DNA from: Allorhizobium pseudoryzae
GTDB lineage: Bacteria > Pseudomonadota > Alphaproteobacteria > Rhizobiales > Rhizobiaceae
DNA: 64,000 nucleotides
NCBI RefSeq assembly: GCF_011046245.1
Contig: NZ_CP049241.1
Location: 930,001 to 994,000 of the forward strand
Reading direction: 5' to 3'
Positions 8,530 through 18,963 of this stretch are shown here, one piece after another; positions within the stretch are counted from its first letter, which is position 1, and each line of letters starts with the position of its first letter. The notes under the pieces are model-generated. The model saw nothing but the letters and a program-made list of their open reading frames with translations. It was not told where the DNA came from and ran no database searches. The position numbers and the translations under genes are program-made.

Positions 8530-10104
8530 TTACTTGTAGATGAAACCGACGGCGCCATGGTAGCGACCGGCATTCACCGGCTCCTTGCGTCCGTAGATCT
8601 TGTTGACCCGATTGAGGAAATACATTGCGCCGTCGTTTTCCGGATTGAAGTTGTCATCCGGGCGGGCAATCTCGTTGCGGGCCACGGGGCGCACCAGATA
8701 AGGCGTTGCGATGATGACCAGTTCGGTCTCGTTGCGGATGAAGTCCTTGCTGCGGAAGAGCGTGCCGAAGACCGGCACCTTCGAGATGCCCGGAAGCCCC
8801 GACATCGCCTGGCGGACATTGTCCTGGACGAGACCTGCAATGACGATGGAACCGCCGGAGGGAAGTTCGACGCTGGTCGAGGCTTCACGCTTGCGGATCG
8901 AGAGGTAGGTCGAACCGGGAATGGAGGCGGATGAACCGTTGCCGGTGACGGCCGATCCTTCGTAGGTCGGCTCGGAGACGTTCGTTTCAATCTTGAGGCT
9001 GATGCGACCGGCGGAGAGGACCACCGGGCGGAAGTTCAGCTCGACCCCGTAATCCACCGTTTCGACGGTCCGCGAGACCGTGGTCTGGTTCGTTTCGCTG
9101 TCGTTGGAGACTTCCTGCTGACCGGCGATCCGGTACTGCCCGCCGACATAGAACTTGGCCTGCTCGCCGGAGATGGCGGTCAGGCTGGGTTCTGCCAGCG
9201 TGCGCATGACACCGGCCTGCTCCATCGCATTCACGTAGGTCGCAAGATTGACGTCGCCGATCGCGCCGGTCGCGCGTCCAAGGCCTGCCACGGACACTGC
9301 GTTGCCGAGGTTGGTCGGATTGGCGAAGGAGATCCCGCCGCTGGCGGCCGATCCGATGGTCGAGATGGTGCCGTTGAAGCCGAGCTGCTTCAGAACCTGA
9401 CGGCTGACTTCCGCCACGGTCACCTTGAGCGTTACCTGATCTTCGCCCTCAATGGTGAGCAGGTTGACGATCTGCGATTCCTGGCGGTCTTCCGCATAGA
9501 TCGCCACGGCGCCGTCGCCGCTACTGTTGCTGGTCGCCGTTGTGTTGCGGGTGGTGGCTTCACCACCCTTCAGGAAGGCACGTGCAAGCTTCTCCGCCTG
9601 TGCGGCATCCTGTGGGGTGCGCACGGTGCCGGTCAGCACGATGTTATCGGAGACGATTTCCACCTTGATATTCGATTCCGGCAGGAACCGGCGCAGGTTC
9701 TGTTCGAGACCGCTGATGTCGCGTTCGACCTCCAGGTCCAGGCTGACGATTTCTTCGCCGCCGGGGCCGAAGATGAAGATGTTCGTCTGTCCGACGGATT
9801 TGCCGAACAGGTAGATGCGCCGGGATGTCCGGGTGATGGCATCGGCAACAGACGGATCGGCCACGAGGATGTCATGCGCATCCGCAGGAAGATCGACGAC
9901 TAATGCCTTGTTGAGGCCGAGTTGCAGGCGCTTGCGGCTGCCGCGACCGGATTCGGCGATGCGGATGATGCTCTGCTCGGCGGCCTGCGCCTTCGCGACC
10001 GTCAGCTGCCCGGCGACAAAATCGGGCGTGATGCCAGAAAATGCCACGGAAAAGCAAAGGCTTGCTACGGCAACGGTGCGAGATCTTTTGTACAAGTGCG
10101 TCAC
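8530..10104 (-). CDS. cpaC: outer-membrane secretin CpaC (RcpA)
   Basis: A 524-residue type II/III secretin. In order: signal peptide (about 1-42, ending AKAQA), an N-terminal pilus-assembly domain (about 60-130), a BON-like domain (about 140-180), and the C-terminal secretin domain with a V-x-x-V-P-x-x-G-x-L-F motif (KVPVFGTLFRS). It forms the outer-membrane pore through which the Flp pilus passes. The start is GTG at 10104 behind a GAAGAGGG ribosome site. It lies 18 bp after cpaB. The separate gene at 12225-12632 encodes only a copy of its N-terminal domain. Confidence 0.95.
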   Translation of the reverse strand: MTHLYKRSRTVAVASLCFSVAFSGITPDFVAGQLTVAKAQAAEQSIIRIAESGRGSRKRLQLGLNKALVVDLPADAHDILVADPSVADAITRTSRRIYLFGKSVGQTNIFIFGPGGEEIVSLDLEVERDISGLEQNLRRFLPESNIKVEIVSDNIVLTGTVRTPQDAAQAEKLARAFLKGGEATTRNTTATSNSSGDGAVAIYAEDRQESQIVNLLTIEGEDQVTLKVTVAEVSRQVLKQLGFNGTISTIGSAASGGISFANPTNLGNAVSVAGLGRATGAIGDVNLATYVNAMEQAGVMRTLAEPSLTAISGEQAKFYVGGQYRIAGQQEVSNDSETNQTTVSRTVETVDYGVELNFRPVVLSAGRISLKIETNVSEPTYEGSAVTGNGSSASIPGSTYLSIRKREASTSVELPSGGSIVIAGLVQDNVRQAMSGLPGISKVPVFGTLFRSKDFIRNETELVIIATPYLVRPVARNEIARPDDNFNPENDGAMYFLNRVNKIYGRKEPVNAGRYHGAVGFIYK

Positions 10105-10122
10105 GTTTGCGCCCTCTTCGAC

Positions 10123-10944
10123 TTACCGTTGGACCGGTGTACTGCTGCTACTGCTGTTGCCGGTGACGATGGCACCCGACTTGATGACCTGAACCTCCGC
10201 CTTGCCGTCGCCACCGGCCAGCAGGTAATCGGCTGCCGTGGTATCCGGCTCCTGGACATCCGCGACCGACCGGAGCGCCAGGGTCAGCCTGTCAGCCATC
10301 TGCTGTGCGACGGCGATGACCTTTGCCTGATCCGGCGTGAGTTCGAGGGTGGCCGTGGTGCCGACGACGGCCTTGCTGCCGTCTTCCTTCTCTTCGATGT
10401 GCTGGTCGATCGCGAGAACGCGGATATTGTTCAGCACGTTTTCCGTGAGGTAACGGCCTTCCGTGTTCTTGCGGACCATGATGACGTCCACCCGGTCATT
10501 GGGCAGCACGAAGCCGCCGGCACCGGTCGCGACCGAGATTTCGGTTGCCACGGCGCGTTTGCCGGAAGGGAGGATCGAGGACATGATGCGGTTGGAGGAA
10601 TCAGCGACCTTTTCGGCGCGCACCGGTTCGCCGGCAAACATCGGCAGGCGGACGACCGCGCCGTTCAGTTCGGCGAGCGCCTGAGGTCGGGCTGACTCGG
10701 TGATGAAACCTTCGGTCACTCCACCTTCCGGCCAGGCCATCCAGCGGATCGACTTTTCGTTCAGACGGCTGCCGACGGGCAGATTTTCAGCGGAGACCAG
10801 GACATTGACCGTCGGCTCCTTGCGGATGATTTCCTTCGCCTCCTGTACGACGGTCTTGCCGCCGGTCAGACGCATGGCAAGCAGACCGGCAAGGCCTGCC
10901 GCAACGACTGCGACGGTGAGAATGATAAGGCGCGCGGGTTTCAT
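10123..10944 (-). CDS. cpaB: Flp pilus assembly protein CpaB (RcpC)
   Basis: A 273-residue protein with one N-terminal transmembrane helix (about 5-25), an SAF domain (about 45-110; VLVSAENLPVGSRL region) and a C-terminal RcpC/CpaB domain. It is periplasmic and thought to link secretin and peptidoglycan. ATG at 10944 has AAGGA six bases upstream; the in-frame ATG two codons earlier sits on the ribosome site itself and is less likely. The 106-bp gap to cpaA is AT-rich and could hold an internal promoter. Confidence 0.92.
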   Translation of the reverse strand: MKPARLIILTVAVVAAGLAGLLAMRLTGGKTVVQEAKEIIRKEPTVNVLVSAENLPVGSRLNEKSIRWMAWPEGGVTEGFITESARPQALAELNGAVVRLPMFAGEPVRAEKVADSSNRIMSSILPSGKRAVATEISVATGAGGFVLPNDRVDVIMVRKNTEGRYLTENVLNNIRVLAIDQHIEEKEDGSKAVVGTTATLELTPDQAKVIAVAQQMADRLTLALRSVADVQEPDTTAADYLLAGGDGKAEVQVIKSGAIVTGNSSSSSTPVQR

Positions 10945-11050
10945 GACCATTCCTTAAGGGAAACCGAACATCCCCCGCACAATGGTCCGCCAATGGTGTA
11001 ATTATGGTTAATGTATCACTTAACGGTATGGTTAAATTTCTTGATACTTT

Positions 11051-11563
11051 TTACGCGCCCGCCTGCATCAGGAGTTTGTACAACGGCGCCTCGCTCCAGG
11101 CGAGCAACCCTCCGGCGGCGATGGCAATAGCATAGGGAATCTTCTTGGCCGCGATCAGTGAGTGCGGCAGGCGAAGGCCAATCGCCATGAGGCTATCCGA
11201 CTGGGATCGAAGCAGCAGGATCAGAAGCGTCAGAACGCCGCCGGCCACCGACACCAGAACAAGAAAGGAAACAAGGGAGGCACTGTAGCCGAACCAGAGC
11301 GCGGCGGCCGTGAGCAACTTGGCATCACCGCCACCCATGACATTCATGGCAAACAGAGCGAAACAGCCGGCGAACACGGCGAGCGCAACCATGGTGGCAA
11401 CGCCGAATTGGGCGACATCAAAGCCGGCCAGATAGGCCGTCGGATAGAAGGCCACGATCAGCGCGAGCGAGACCCAGTTGGGGATCTTCATCGTCAGAAG
11501 ATCCGTCGCGGCGGCAATGGCAAGGGCGACGGGGAGGATGACTGCCAGAATATTTTCCAACAC
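11051..11563 (-). CDS. cpaA: prepilin peptidase CpaA (TadV), A24 family
   Basis: A 170-residue polytopic aspartic protease that removes the leader from the Flp pilin and TadE-like pseudopilins. Both catalytic aspartates are visible: one in the first cytoplasmic loop (ATDLLTMKIPN, about residue 21) and one in GGGD (about 78). About five or six membrane segments are predicted by eye. The likely start is GTG at 11563, preceded by an unusually strong ribosome site (GGAGGAGGGGG). The frame extends 15 codons upstream into the intercistronic hairpin, which argues against the longer form. N-methylation-type domains are absent, as in the TadV branch. Confidence 0.93.
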   Translation of the reverse strand: MLENILAVILPVALAIAAATDLLTMKIPNWVSLALIVAFYPTAYLAGFDVAQFGVATMVALAVFAGCFALFAMNVMGGGDAKLLTAAALWFGYSASLVSFLVLVSVAGGVLTLLILLLRSQSDSLMAIGLRLPHSLIAAKKIPYAIAIAAGGLLAWSEAPLYKLLMQAGA

Positions 11564-11597
11564 GGAATCCCCCTCCTCCGACACACGCCGCAGACGT

Positions 11598-11622
11598 AAA
11601 GTCGCCAACTCGTGGCGACTTT
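11598..11622 (-). terminator. attenuator-like hairpin between flp pilin and cpaA
   Basis: A perfect 10-bp stem (AAAGTCGCCA / TGGCGACTTT) with a 5-nt loop lies between the pilin gene and cpaA. The U-run is only three bases, so it may be a leaky terminator or a 3' stabiliser that raises pilin over assembly proteins. Confidence 0.7.
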
Positions 11623-11645
11623 AAAGCAGTGAAGCGCTTGCCGAC

Positions 11646-11828
11646 TTAGTATTTGGTGGAAGCCGTAGTCATCTTTGTGGAGATGTTGTTGAACGTCGTG
11701 CTCAGGCTGTTGCCGAGCGTGGTGGCGCCGGCGATCAGGGCAACCGAGATCAGGGCGGCGATCAGGCCGTACTCGATAGCCGTGGCGCCCGACTCGTCTT
11801 TAAGAAAACGTGCGAAAATCTTGGACAT
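11646..11828 (-). CDS. Flp/Fap family type IVb major pilin
   Basis: A 60-residue type IVb prepilin, the structural subunit of the Flp pilus. The leader ends at G14 of DESG, where CpaA should cut; the mature protein starts ATAIEYGLI with the invariant Glu at +5 and Tyr at +6. A single long hydrophobic helix follows, then a short Ser/Thr-rich tail. It corresponds to pilA/ctpA of Caulobacter/Agrobacterium. AGGAGAG ribosome site nine bases before ATG. It heads the minus-strand pilus operon and is followed by the hairpin at 11598-11622. Confidence 0.95.
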   Translation of the reverse strand: MSKIFARFLKDESGATAIEYGLIAALISVALIAGATTLGNSLSTTFNNISTKMTTASTKY

Positions 11829-11999
11829 GCTACTCTCCTAATCCGGGTTAACTTCAGCACTGCCGACAACTGTTGTCCGCTGTTCGGTGTCGCCAAATTA
11901 CGAGGGCTCGATTTCCATCCGCTTAAAAAATGCAGTTAATAAAGTCTTGCGAGACAGCAAGAGAAGACAGGGTAAACCTCCCGTCAAAGACATTGCTCA

Positions 12000-12040
12000 A
12001 ATTCGATATATGTGCCAGCACACATAAGGAACATCGAATT
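12000..12040. promoter_or_regulatory. nested inverted repeat in the flp / pilus-accessory divergent region
   Basis: The 396-bp stretch 11829-12224 has no gene. It contains outer arms AATTCGAT (12000-12007) and ATCGAATT (12033-12040), a perfect 8-bp dyad. Inside is a second dyad, TATGTG (12009-12014) / CACATA (12021-12026). The position between two divergent pilus transcription units suggests an operator, but no regulator is known from the sequence. No confident -35/-10 could be assigned. Confidence 0.45.
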
Positions 12041-12224
12041 CACCTTGATTGCCGGGTGGTTGGCGTCCTTCCTCCAGGACAGAATGCGTCATAGCAGCAC
12101 GCAACCGCCGCCAAGGGCGTGTATCAAAATGAAAAGTCGAACGAATTTAGGACGTTCACGCTTCATTTACCATTCCGCGCCATGCTTTCATATGGAACAC
12201 CCATTTCAAGAAGGCGGATCGACC

Positions 12225-12632
12225 ATGTCCCCGGTAATGCTTGCACGTGTCGCTTCTGTCGCGACGATGCTGTTGTCCGGCACGGCTGCCGCCATGGATT
12301 CGGGCGACGGCCTGTTGCGTGTCTTCATGAATCAGGCGCGCGTTCTGAAACTGGACCGTCCCGTCAGCAAGGTCATCGTGGGCAACGCGGACGTGGCCGA
12401 TGCCACCGTTGCCGACCCCACAACCATTGTCCTCACCGGCCGCAGCTTCGGGACCACCAATCTTGTTCTCCTTGATTCTGAAGGCAATGCGATTGCGGAC
12501 GAGCGTATCCTCGTCTCGATCGACGAGGGAAATACGGTTCGTGTCTTTCGTCAGACCGAACGCACCGTCCTTTCCTGCACACCGAACTGCGAACAGCACT
12601 CCGATGCCAAGTCTGCGTCTACCGGCAACTGA
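12225..12632 (+). CDS. secreted pilus-assembly N-domain protein (CpaC-N only)
   Basis: A 135-residue protein with a signal peptide (about 1-23, ending AAAM) followed by one domain similar to the N-terminal part of CpaC. Compare MNQARVLKLDRPVSKVIVGN here with the L-x-K-x-x-x-V-D-L-P-x-x-x-x-D-I-L-V-A-D run in CpaC, then DATVADP and TGRSFGTTNL. There is no secretin pore domain, so it cannot form a channel; it may be a periplasmic partner of CpaC. ATG at 12225 has AAGGCGGA upstream. It heads the divergent arm of the pilus locus, 94 bp before the first TadE-like gene. Two cysteines near the C terminus may form a disulfide. Confidence 0.75.
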   Translation: MSPVMLARVASVATMLLSGTAAAMDSGDGLLRVFMNQARVLKLDRPVSKVIVGNADVADATVADPTTIVLTGRSFGTTNLVLLDSEGNAIADERILVSIDEGNTVRVFRQTERTVLSCTPNCEQHSDAKSASTGN

Positions 12633-12726
12633 TCTGTGCCGCATCGACGCAAACTGTAACGGTGGAAGAAACGAAAAATCAATATAATCCGCTTAGCGTC
12701 AGGGCCTCGAAGGAGATCCGTAAGCC

Positions 12727-13359
12727 GTGTGCGAGGATGTTGATCAACGTTTGACACCCGACACATCCATGGTGCCGAAGGCAGCGTGGAGACGGATCTG
12801 GCCATCCCGTGACGGCGCAGCCGCCATCGAGTTTGCCATTCTGGCCATTCCCTATTTCATGATCATCTTTGCGATCATCGAAACCTTTGTCGCCTTTACC
12901 GCGGAACAGCTCGTTTCGAACGCGGTCGAAAACATCTCGCGGCAACTGAGGACGGGCCAGATCACGGCAGGTCTCGGTCGTTCCACAGACAAGACCAGGA
13001 CCGAGTTCCGCAAGATCTTCTGCGATGACATCGCCATCCTGATCCAATGCTCCGCGGAAGAGATCGCAACACCGAACAAGCTTTTTCTCGACGTGCGGAC
13101 GTTCACCACCTTTGCGAACATTCCGACGACGATCCCGCGTAAATCGGCCGACACCTATGCGGATATCGACACCACATCCTTCGGTTATTCGCCGGGCGGG
13201 CCGAAGTCGATCAACATGGTGCGCGCCTACTATCGCTGGCAAATCATCACCGATCTGGTGCGCCCGTACATCACGAATATCCGGCCCGCGGATAGTTCGG
13301 TGCCGAACTACTTCCTGATCGTGGCAACCTCGGCGTTCCAAAACGAGGATTATCCATGA
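12727..13359 (+). CDS. TadE-like pseudopilin (first)
   Basis: A 210-residue minor pseudopilin. A prepilin-like site, DG followed by AAAIEFAIL with Glu at +5, lies at about residues 29-39 and heads one hydrophobic helix (to about 58). The rest is a periplasmic domain with a CDD...QC cysteine pair. CpaA probably processes it as it does the major pilin. GTG at 12727 is chosen because a perfect AAGGAG lies 11 bases upstream; ATG at 12769 is possible but lacks a site. It overlaps the next gene by 4 bp (ATGA), so the two are translationally coupled. Confidence 0.85.
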   Translation: MCEDVDQRLTPDTSMVPKAAWRRIWPSRDGAAAIEFAILAIPYFMIIFAIIETFVAFTAEQLVSNAVENISRQLRTGQITAGLGRSTDKTRTEFRKIFCDDIAILIQCSAEEIATPNKLFLDVRTFTTFANIPTTIPRKSADTYADIDTTSFGYSPGGPKSINMVRAYYRWQIITDLVRPYITNIRPADSSVPNYFLIVATSAFQNEDYP

Positions 13360-13967
13360 CGTGGGAACGACACCCGATTGTGAGGTCATCGCGCCCGAAG
13401 GGAATTCTGCTACCGCTGCGGCGGCTGATGGCCGACCGGCGGGGAATTGGCGGCGTGGAATTCGCCATCATCGCCCCGATCCTGATTGCGCTTTACATCA
13501 CCTGCTTCGAACTGACGATCGGCTTCAGCGTCTCCAAGCGCGTCACGCGTTCCGCAGGCACTGTCGCTGATCTGGTGACGCAACGGTCGGAGGTAGACAA
13601 GGCCTTCCTCAAGACGATGGTGGATGTCTCGAAGGCGATCTTCGTTCCCTACAACAGCAGCTCTGCCAACATTTCATTGAAGCTCACCGGGATTCTCGTG
13701 GACCCGACCGGCACACCAAAAGTGGTGTGGTCCTGGGATCAGAGCAATGGCAAGCCTTACGCTGTGGGAACAACAGTGACCGGCGTTCCGACAGAGATGA
13801 AGACGGCAGACACGTTTCTCGTCCGTTCGGAGCTCTCTGTTCCGCACGAGCTCCTGATGTTCCTCCCCGGCATCGTATCGCCGGAAACACGCTCGATCAC
13901 GATCGGCAGGACCTATTTCTATCGGCAGCGGGTGGGTAATTCCGTACTCTGCAAGGATTGCACGTAA
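13356..13967 (+). CDS. TadE-like pseudopilin (second)
   Basis: A 203-residue minor pseudopilin. After a basic N terminus, RRG then IGGVEFAII (Glu at +5, residues about 29-37) marks a prepilin-peptidase site and a membrane helix. A soluble periplasmic domain follows, with a C-terminal LCKDC pair of cysteines. It belongs with the first TadE-like gene, with which it overlaps by 4 bp. In other Tad systems TadE, TadF and TadG act together; no TadG (von Willebrand A domain) is present here, so it may be encoded elsewhere. Confidence 0.85.
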   Translation: MTWERHPIVRSSRPKGILLPLRRLMADRRGIGGVEFAIIAPILIALYITCFELTIGFSVSKRVTRSAGTVADLVTQRSEVDKAFLKTMVDVSKAIFVPYNSSSANISLKLTGILVDPTGTPKVVWSWDQSNGKPYAVGTTVTGVPTEMKTADTFLVRSELSVPHELLMFLPGIVSPETRSITIGRTYFYRQRVGNSVLCKDCT

Positions 13968-14067
13968 GGCACTGATCCTTTGCAACGCTGCCGGCTGCCC
14001 TGTATGAAGGCTGCAAACACTCAAACTTCCCTCATCAAGGGTTGATGCCCTGCAAACGTGGTGATTG

Positions 14068-15288
14068 ATGGCACGTGCCTTTCTTTTCGTACTCGATTCC
14101 TTCGGCATCGGCGGCGCGCGGGATGCGGCGAAATATGATGACCTGGGCTCCAATACGCTCGGCCATATCGCAGAATTCTGCGCCGCCGGCGCCGCCGACA
14201 GAACCGGCCTGCGCAGTGGTCCCTTGATCCTGCCGAACATGTCGGCGCTGGGACTTCTCCACTCTGCCCAGCAGGCCTGCGGCGACTGGCCGGTCGGCAT
14301 GCCGGTGCCGGAGCGGATCTTTGGCGTGCACGGTGCCGCCAGCGAGGTCTCCCGCGGCAAGGATACACCGTCCGGTCATTGGGAGATCGCCGGCACACCC
14401 GTGATGTTCGATTGGGGATACTTCTCAACGGAAGGCGATGCCTTCCCGGAGGATCTGGTAGAGGCGATCTGTCGCGAGGCGGACCTGCCCGGCATTCTCG
14501 GCAACTGCCATGCCTCCGGCACGGAGATCATCGCACGGCTGGGCGAGGAGCATATCCGCACCGGCAAGCCGATCTGCTACACTTCGACAGACTCCGTCTT
14601 CCAGATCGCCGCGCACGAAACCCATTTCGGGCTCGACCGACTGATCGCGCTCTGCCAGACGGTGCGGAAACTGGTCGATCCGCTGAACATCGGGCGGGTC
14701 ATCGCCCGGCCCTTTGTCGGGGAGACGTCCGAAACCTTCGAGCGCACCGGCAACCGGCGCGATTTTTCCGTGCTGCCGCCGGAGCAGACCCTGCTCGACC
14801 GTCTGGTGGAGGCCAAGCGCACGGTGCATGCCGTCGGCAAGATCGGCGACATCTTTGCGCATCAGGGCGTCTCCCGCGTCATCAAGGCAAACGGCAACGA
14901 GGCCCTGATGAATGCGACGCTGGCTGCCATGGACGACGCGGAGGATGGTGATCTCGTCTTCACCAATTTCGTTGATTTCGACATGCTCTACGGCCACCGC
15001 CGCGACGTGGCGGGTTATGCGGCGGCGCTGGAGGCGTTCGACCGGCGGCTTGGCGAGGTGCATCGCAAGATGAAGCCCGGCGACCTGCTGCTCCTGACGG
15101 CGGACCATGGTTGTGATCCGACCTGGCGCGGCACGGACCATACGCGCGAGCGGGTGCCGATCCTCGCTTACGGGCCTAGCATTGCCGCCCGCGATATCGG
15201 CATCCGCGACACCTATGCCGATATCGGCGAAAGCATTGCGGTGCATCTCGGCATCGCCAGAGGCAAATACGGTCGGAGCTTCCTGTGA
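14068..15288 (+). CDS. deoB: phosphopentomutase DeoB
   Basis: A 406-residue alkaline-phosphatase-superfamily enzyme that interconverts ribose-1-phosphate or deoxyribose-1-phosphate with the 5-phosphates. Motifs: N-terminal metal-binding V-L-D-S-F-G-I-G, the D-T-P-S-G-H-W-E motif around the phosphorylated Thr (about residues 93-100), and C-terminal metal ligands ADHGCDPTW and TDHTRE. ATG at 14068 is preferred over TTG one codon upstream. It overlaps add by 4 bp (GTGA), so the two are coupled. It processes the sugar-phosphates released by Pnp and DeoA, which are encoded on the other strand about 3 kb away. Confidence 0.96.
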   Translation: MARAFLFVLDSFGIGGARDAAKYDDLGSNTLGHIAEFCAAGAADRTGLRSGPLILPNMSALGLLHSAQQACGDWPVGMPVPERIFGVHGAASEVSRGKDTPSGHWEIAGTPVMFDWGYFSTEGDAFPEDLVEAICREADLPGILGNCHASGTEIIARLGEEHIRTGKPICYTSTDSVFQIAAHETHFGLDRLIALCQTVRKLVDPLNIGRVIARPFVGETSETFERTGNRRDFSVLPPEQTLLDRLVEAKRTVHAVGKIGDIFAHQGVSRVIKANGNEALMNATLAAMDDAEDGDLVFTNFVDFDMLYGHRRDVAGYAAALEAFDRRLGEVHRKMKPGDLLLLTADHGCDPTWRGTDHTRERVPILAYGPSIAARDIGIRDTYADIGESIAVHLGIARGKYGRSFL

Positions 15289-16292
15289 CCCATCATCTCC
15301 TGAAAGCGGAAATCCACTGTCATATCGAAGGGGCGGCTCCACCGGCGCTCAGCCTGCGGCAGGCGGAGAAATACGGCGTCGATGTCTCCGGCTTCGTCCA
15401 CGGCGAAACCTATGTCTGGCGGGACTTTGCCGAATTCATCCAGTGCTATGACAAAGTGGCGTCGCTTTTCCGCTCGGAGGAGGACTATGCGCTTCTGACC
15501 GAAAGCTACCTCCTGGAACTCGCCGAGATCGGCACGATCTACAGCGAGATCATCGTCTCTCCCGATCATGGCGACCGGATCGGCCTTGGCGCGGATGCCT
15601 ATCTTGCCGGTATCACCGATGGCATCCTGTCTGCCAAGGCAAAGACCGGCATCGAGACCCGCATCATCGTAACCGGCGAGCGGCATTTCGGACCCGAGCG
15701 GGTGATCGCCGCTGCCGAATATGCCGCGCGGAGCCACAATCCGCTGGTCACCGGCTTCAACATGGCCGGCGAGGAACGCATGGGCCGCGTGGGAGATTAT
15801 GCCCGCGCCTTTGACATCGCGCGCGATGCGGGGCTCGGCCTGACGATTCATGCCGGCGAAGTCTGCGGCGCCTTCAGCGTCAGCGATGCGCTCGATCTCG
15901 TCAAACCGTCGCGCATCGGTCACGGCGTGCGCTCGGTGGAAGATCCGGCTCTTCTGCGGCGTCTGGCGGAGGAAGGCATCGTGCTGGAGGTCTGCCCCGG
16001 CTCCAATGTGGCGCTCAGCGTGTTTGCCGATTTCGACAGCCACCCGCTTCGCCAGTTGATGGATGCGGGCATCCGCGTCTGCATCAATTCGGACGACCCG
16101 CCCTTCTTCAAGACGTCCCTCAGGCGGGAATACGAGATTGCTTCGGACATCATGGGGTTCTCGGAGGCTGAGATCAATGGGATGACGCGCACCGCGCTCG
16201 AAGCAGCCTTTGTGGACGAGGAGACGCGCAAGACGCTTCTTTCGCGTTTCGATGCGCATGTGGCTGGGGATCATGCGGCAAAGCAGGCCTGA
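15285..16292 (+). CDS. add: adenosine deaminase
   Basis: A 335-residue TIM-barrel zinc hydrolase that converts (deoxy)adenosine to (deoxy)inosine, making a substrate for Pnp. Visible motifs are the metal-binding IHCHIEG near the N terminus, HAGE (about 190) with the catalytic Glu, GHG (about 210) and the Asp pair in SDDPPFF (about 269). GTG start at 15285 overlaps the deoB stop. The HCHIEGA version of the first motif differs from the usual HxHLDG, but the metal histidines are intact. Confidence 0.95.
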   Translation: MTHHLLKAEIHCHIEGAAPPALSLRQAEKYGVDVSGFVHGETYVWRDFAEFIQCYDKVASLFRSEEDYALLTESYLLELAEIGTIYSEIIVSPDHGDRIGLGADAYLAGITDGILSAKAKTGIETRIIVTGERHFGPERVIAAAEYAARSHNPLVTGFNMAGEERMGRVGDYARAFDIARDAGLGLTIHAGEVCGAFSVSDALDLVKPSRIGHGVRSVEDPALLRRLAEEGIVLEVCPGSNVALSVFADFDSHPLRQLMDAGIRVCINSDDPPFFKTSLRREYEIASDIMGFSEAEINGMTRTALEAAFVDEETRKTLLSRFDAHVAGDHAAKQA

Positions 16293-16367
16293 CCGCTTGC
16301 GGCAGAACCGGTTTTCCGTGAAAGAGTGATGGCAGCAAAGAGATAAGAAGAGCAAAGGCAGGTTCTC

Positions 16368-16997
16368 ATGGACGGCGTTACAGTCATCGATCATCCGCTG
16401 GTGCAGCACAAACTGACGATCATGCGTCGGAAGGAGACCTCGACGTCGAGTTTCCGCCGGCTGCTGAGGGAGATTTCCACCCTGCTCTGCTACGAGGTGA
16501 CGCGCGATCTCGAGCTGACGATGGAAACGATCGAGACGCCGCTGACGGAAATGCAGTCGCCGATTCTCGAAGGCAAGAAGCTCGTCTTCGCTTCCATCCT
16601 GCGCGCCGGCAACGGCCTGCTGGAAGGCATGCTGGAGCTGGTGCCGGCCGCCCGCGTCGCCCATGTCGGCGTCTATCGCGACCACGAGACACTGCAGGCG
16701 GTCGAGTATTATTTCAAGGCACCGGAATCCCTCTCGGAACGCCTCGTCATTGTTGTCGATCCCATGCTGGCGACCGGCAATTCCTCAATTGCCGCGATCG
16801 AAAAGCTGAAGGAACGCGGTGCGAAAAACATCCGATTCCTTTGCCTTCTCGCTGCACCGGAAGGCATCAAGAACTTTTGCGAGGCGCATCCGGACGTGCC
16901 GGTCTACACCGCCTCGATCGACAGCCACCTGAACGAGAAGGGTTACATCGTTCCGGGGCTCGGCGATGCGGGCGACCGCATGTACGGCACCAAGTAA
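16368..16997 (+). CDS. upp: uracil phosphoribosyltransferase
   Basis: A 209-residue type I phosphoribosyltransferase that makes UMP from uracil and PRPP. The PRPP loop [12 protein letters not shown] lies at about residues 126-137, and the C-terminal G-L-G-D-A-G-D uracil-binding motif is present. Length is typical. It lies 75 bp after add and is followed by a strong intrinsic terminator, so deoB-add-upp forms one unit. It salvages uracil released by DeoA-type phosphorolysis. Confidence 0.97.
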   Translation: MDGVTVIDHPLVQHKLTIMRRKETSTSSFRRLLREISTLLCYEVTRDLELTMETIETPLTEMQSPILEGKKLVFASILRAGNGLLEGMLELVPAARVAHVGVYRDHETLQAVEYYFKAPESLSERLVIVVDPMLATGNSSIAAIEKLKERGAKNIRFLCLLAAPEGIKNFCEAHPDVPVYTASIDSHLNEKGYIVPGLGDAGDRMYGTK

Positions 16998-17024
16998 GCT
17001 TCCGTTAACATCAAGTTCGAAATG

Positions 17025-17055
17025 CGCCCGCGCCGACAGGTTGCGGGCGTTTTTT
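17025..17055 (+). terminator. intrinsic terminator after upp
   Basis: A 7-bp GC stem (CGCCCGC / GCGGGCG) with an 11-nt loop is followed by six T's, ending the deoB-add-upp unit. It lies 27 bp after the upp stop. Confidence 0.9.
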
Positions 17056-17102
17056 GTTCAGGCTTGCGCGCTACCGTCAGCCGGAGACACGGAGCCTCAC
17101 TC

Positions 17103-17642
17103 ATGCTGCGCATGCTGCTGCTTTTCGCCTTCGCCGCCGCGATTGCATCGCAAATCCCCTACCTGCTGGGGCTGACGGATCTTGGCCGGACGGAACTGAC
17201 GCCAGCAGCCAGATCGGCAGTTGCAACGCCGAGCCAGCCGATCTCGTTTGCCGCGGTACGGCCTGCCACTCCCGGCACGGTCGTTCTGCCCGCGGATGCC
17301 CGCGGCCATTTCTCGTCCACTTTCAAGCTGAACGGCAAGCCCGTGGAGGGCATGGTCGATACCGGCGCAAGCCTGTTGGCGATCAACGAATCGACCGCCC
17401 GGCGTCTCGGCTTTTCCGCCAACAGCCTCGATTTCAAGTACACGACATCGACCGCGAACGGCGAAACCAAGATGGCGTTAGTGACGCTCGACCGGGTGGA
17501 AATCGACGGTATCCGGGTTTCCGGCGTGCGCGCCGCCGTGCTTCGCGACACCTCGCTCTCCGACACGCTGATCGGCATGAGTTTTCTCACGCGACTGGCC
17601 TCGTTCAAGGTCGAGGCCGGCCAGTTGCAGCTCAAACAGTAG
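17103..17642 (+). CDS. membrane-anchored retropepsin-like aspartic protease (clan AA)
   Basis: A 179-residue protein with an N-terminal hydrophobic anchor (about 2-22) and a single retropepsin-like domain. The active-site motif MVDTGAS lies at about residues 83-89. The matching ILV-G motif near the C terminus (DTLIGMSFL) completes a half-site, so the enzyme should act as a dimer in the periplasm. It matches the proteobacterial clan AA family of single-domain aspartic proteases. Its target is unknown. It follows the upp terminator, so it probably has its own promoter, and ends 4 bp from the convergent deoA gene. Confidence 0.85.
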   Translation: MLRMLLLFAFAAAIASQIPYLLGLTDLGRTELTPAARSAVATPSQPISFAAVRPATPGTVVLPADARGHFSSTFKLNGKPVEGMVDTGASLLAINESTARRLGFSANSLDFKYTTSTANGETKMALVTLDRVEIDGIRVSGVRAAVLRDTSLSDTLIGMSFLTRLASFKVEAGQLQLKQ

Positions 17643-17646
17643 GCGA

Positions 17647-18957
<1,311 letters not shown>

Positions 18958-18963
18958 GGCCGA

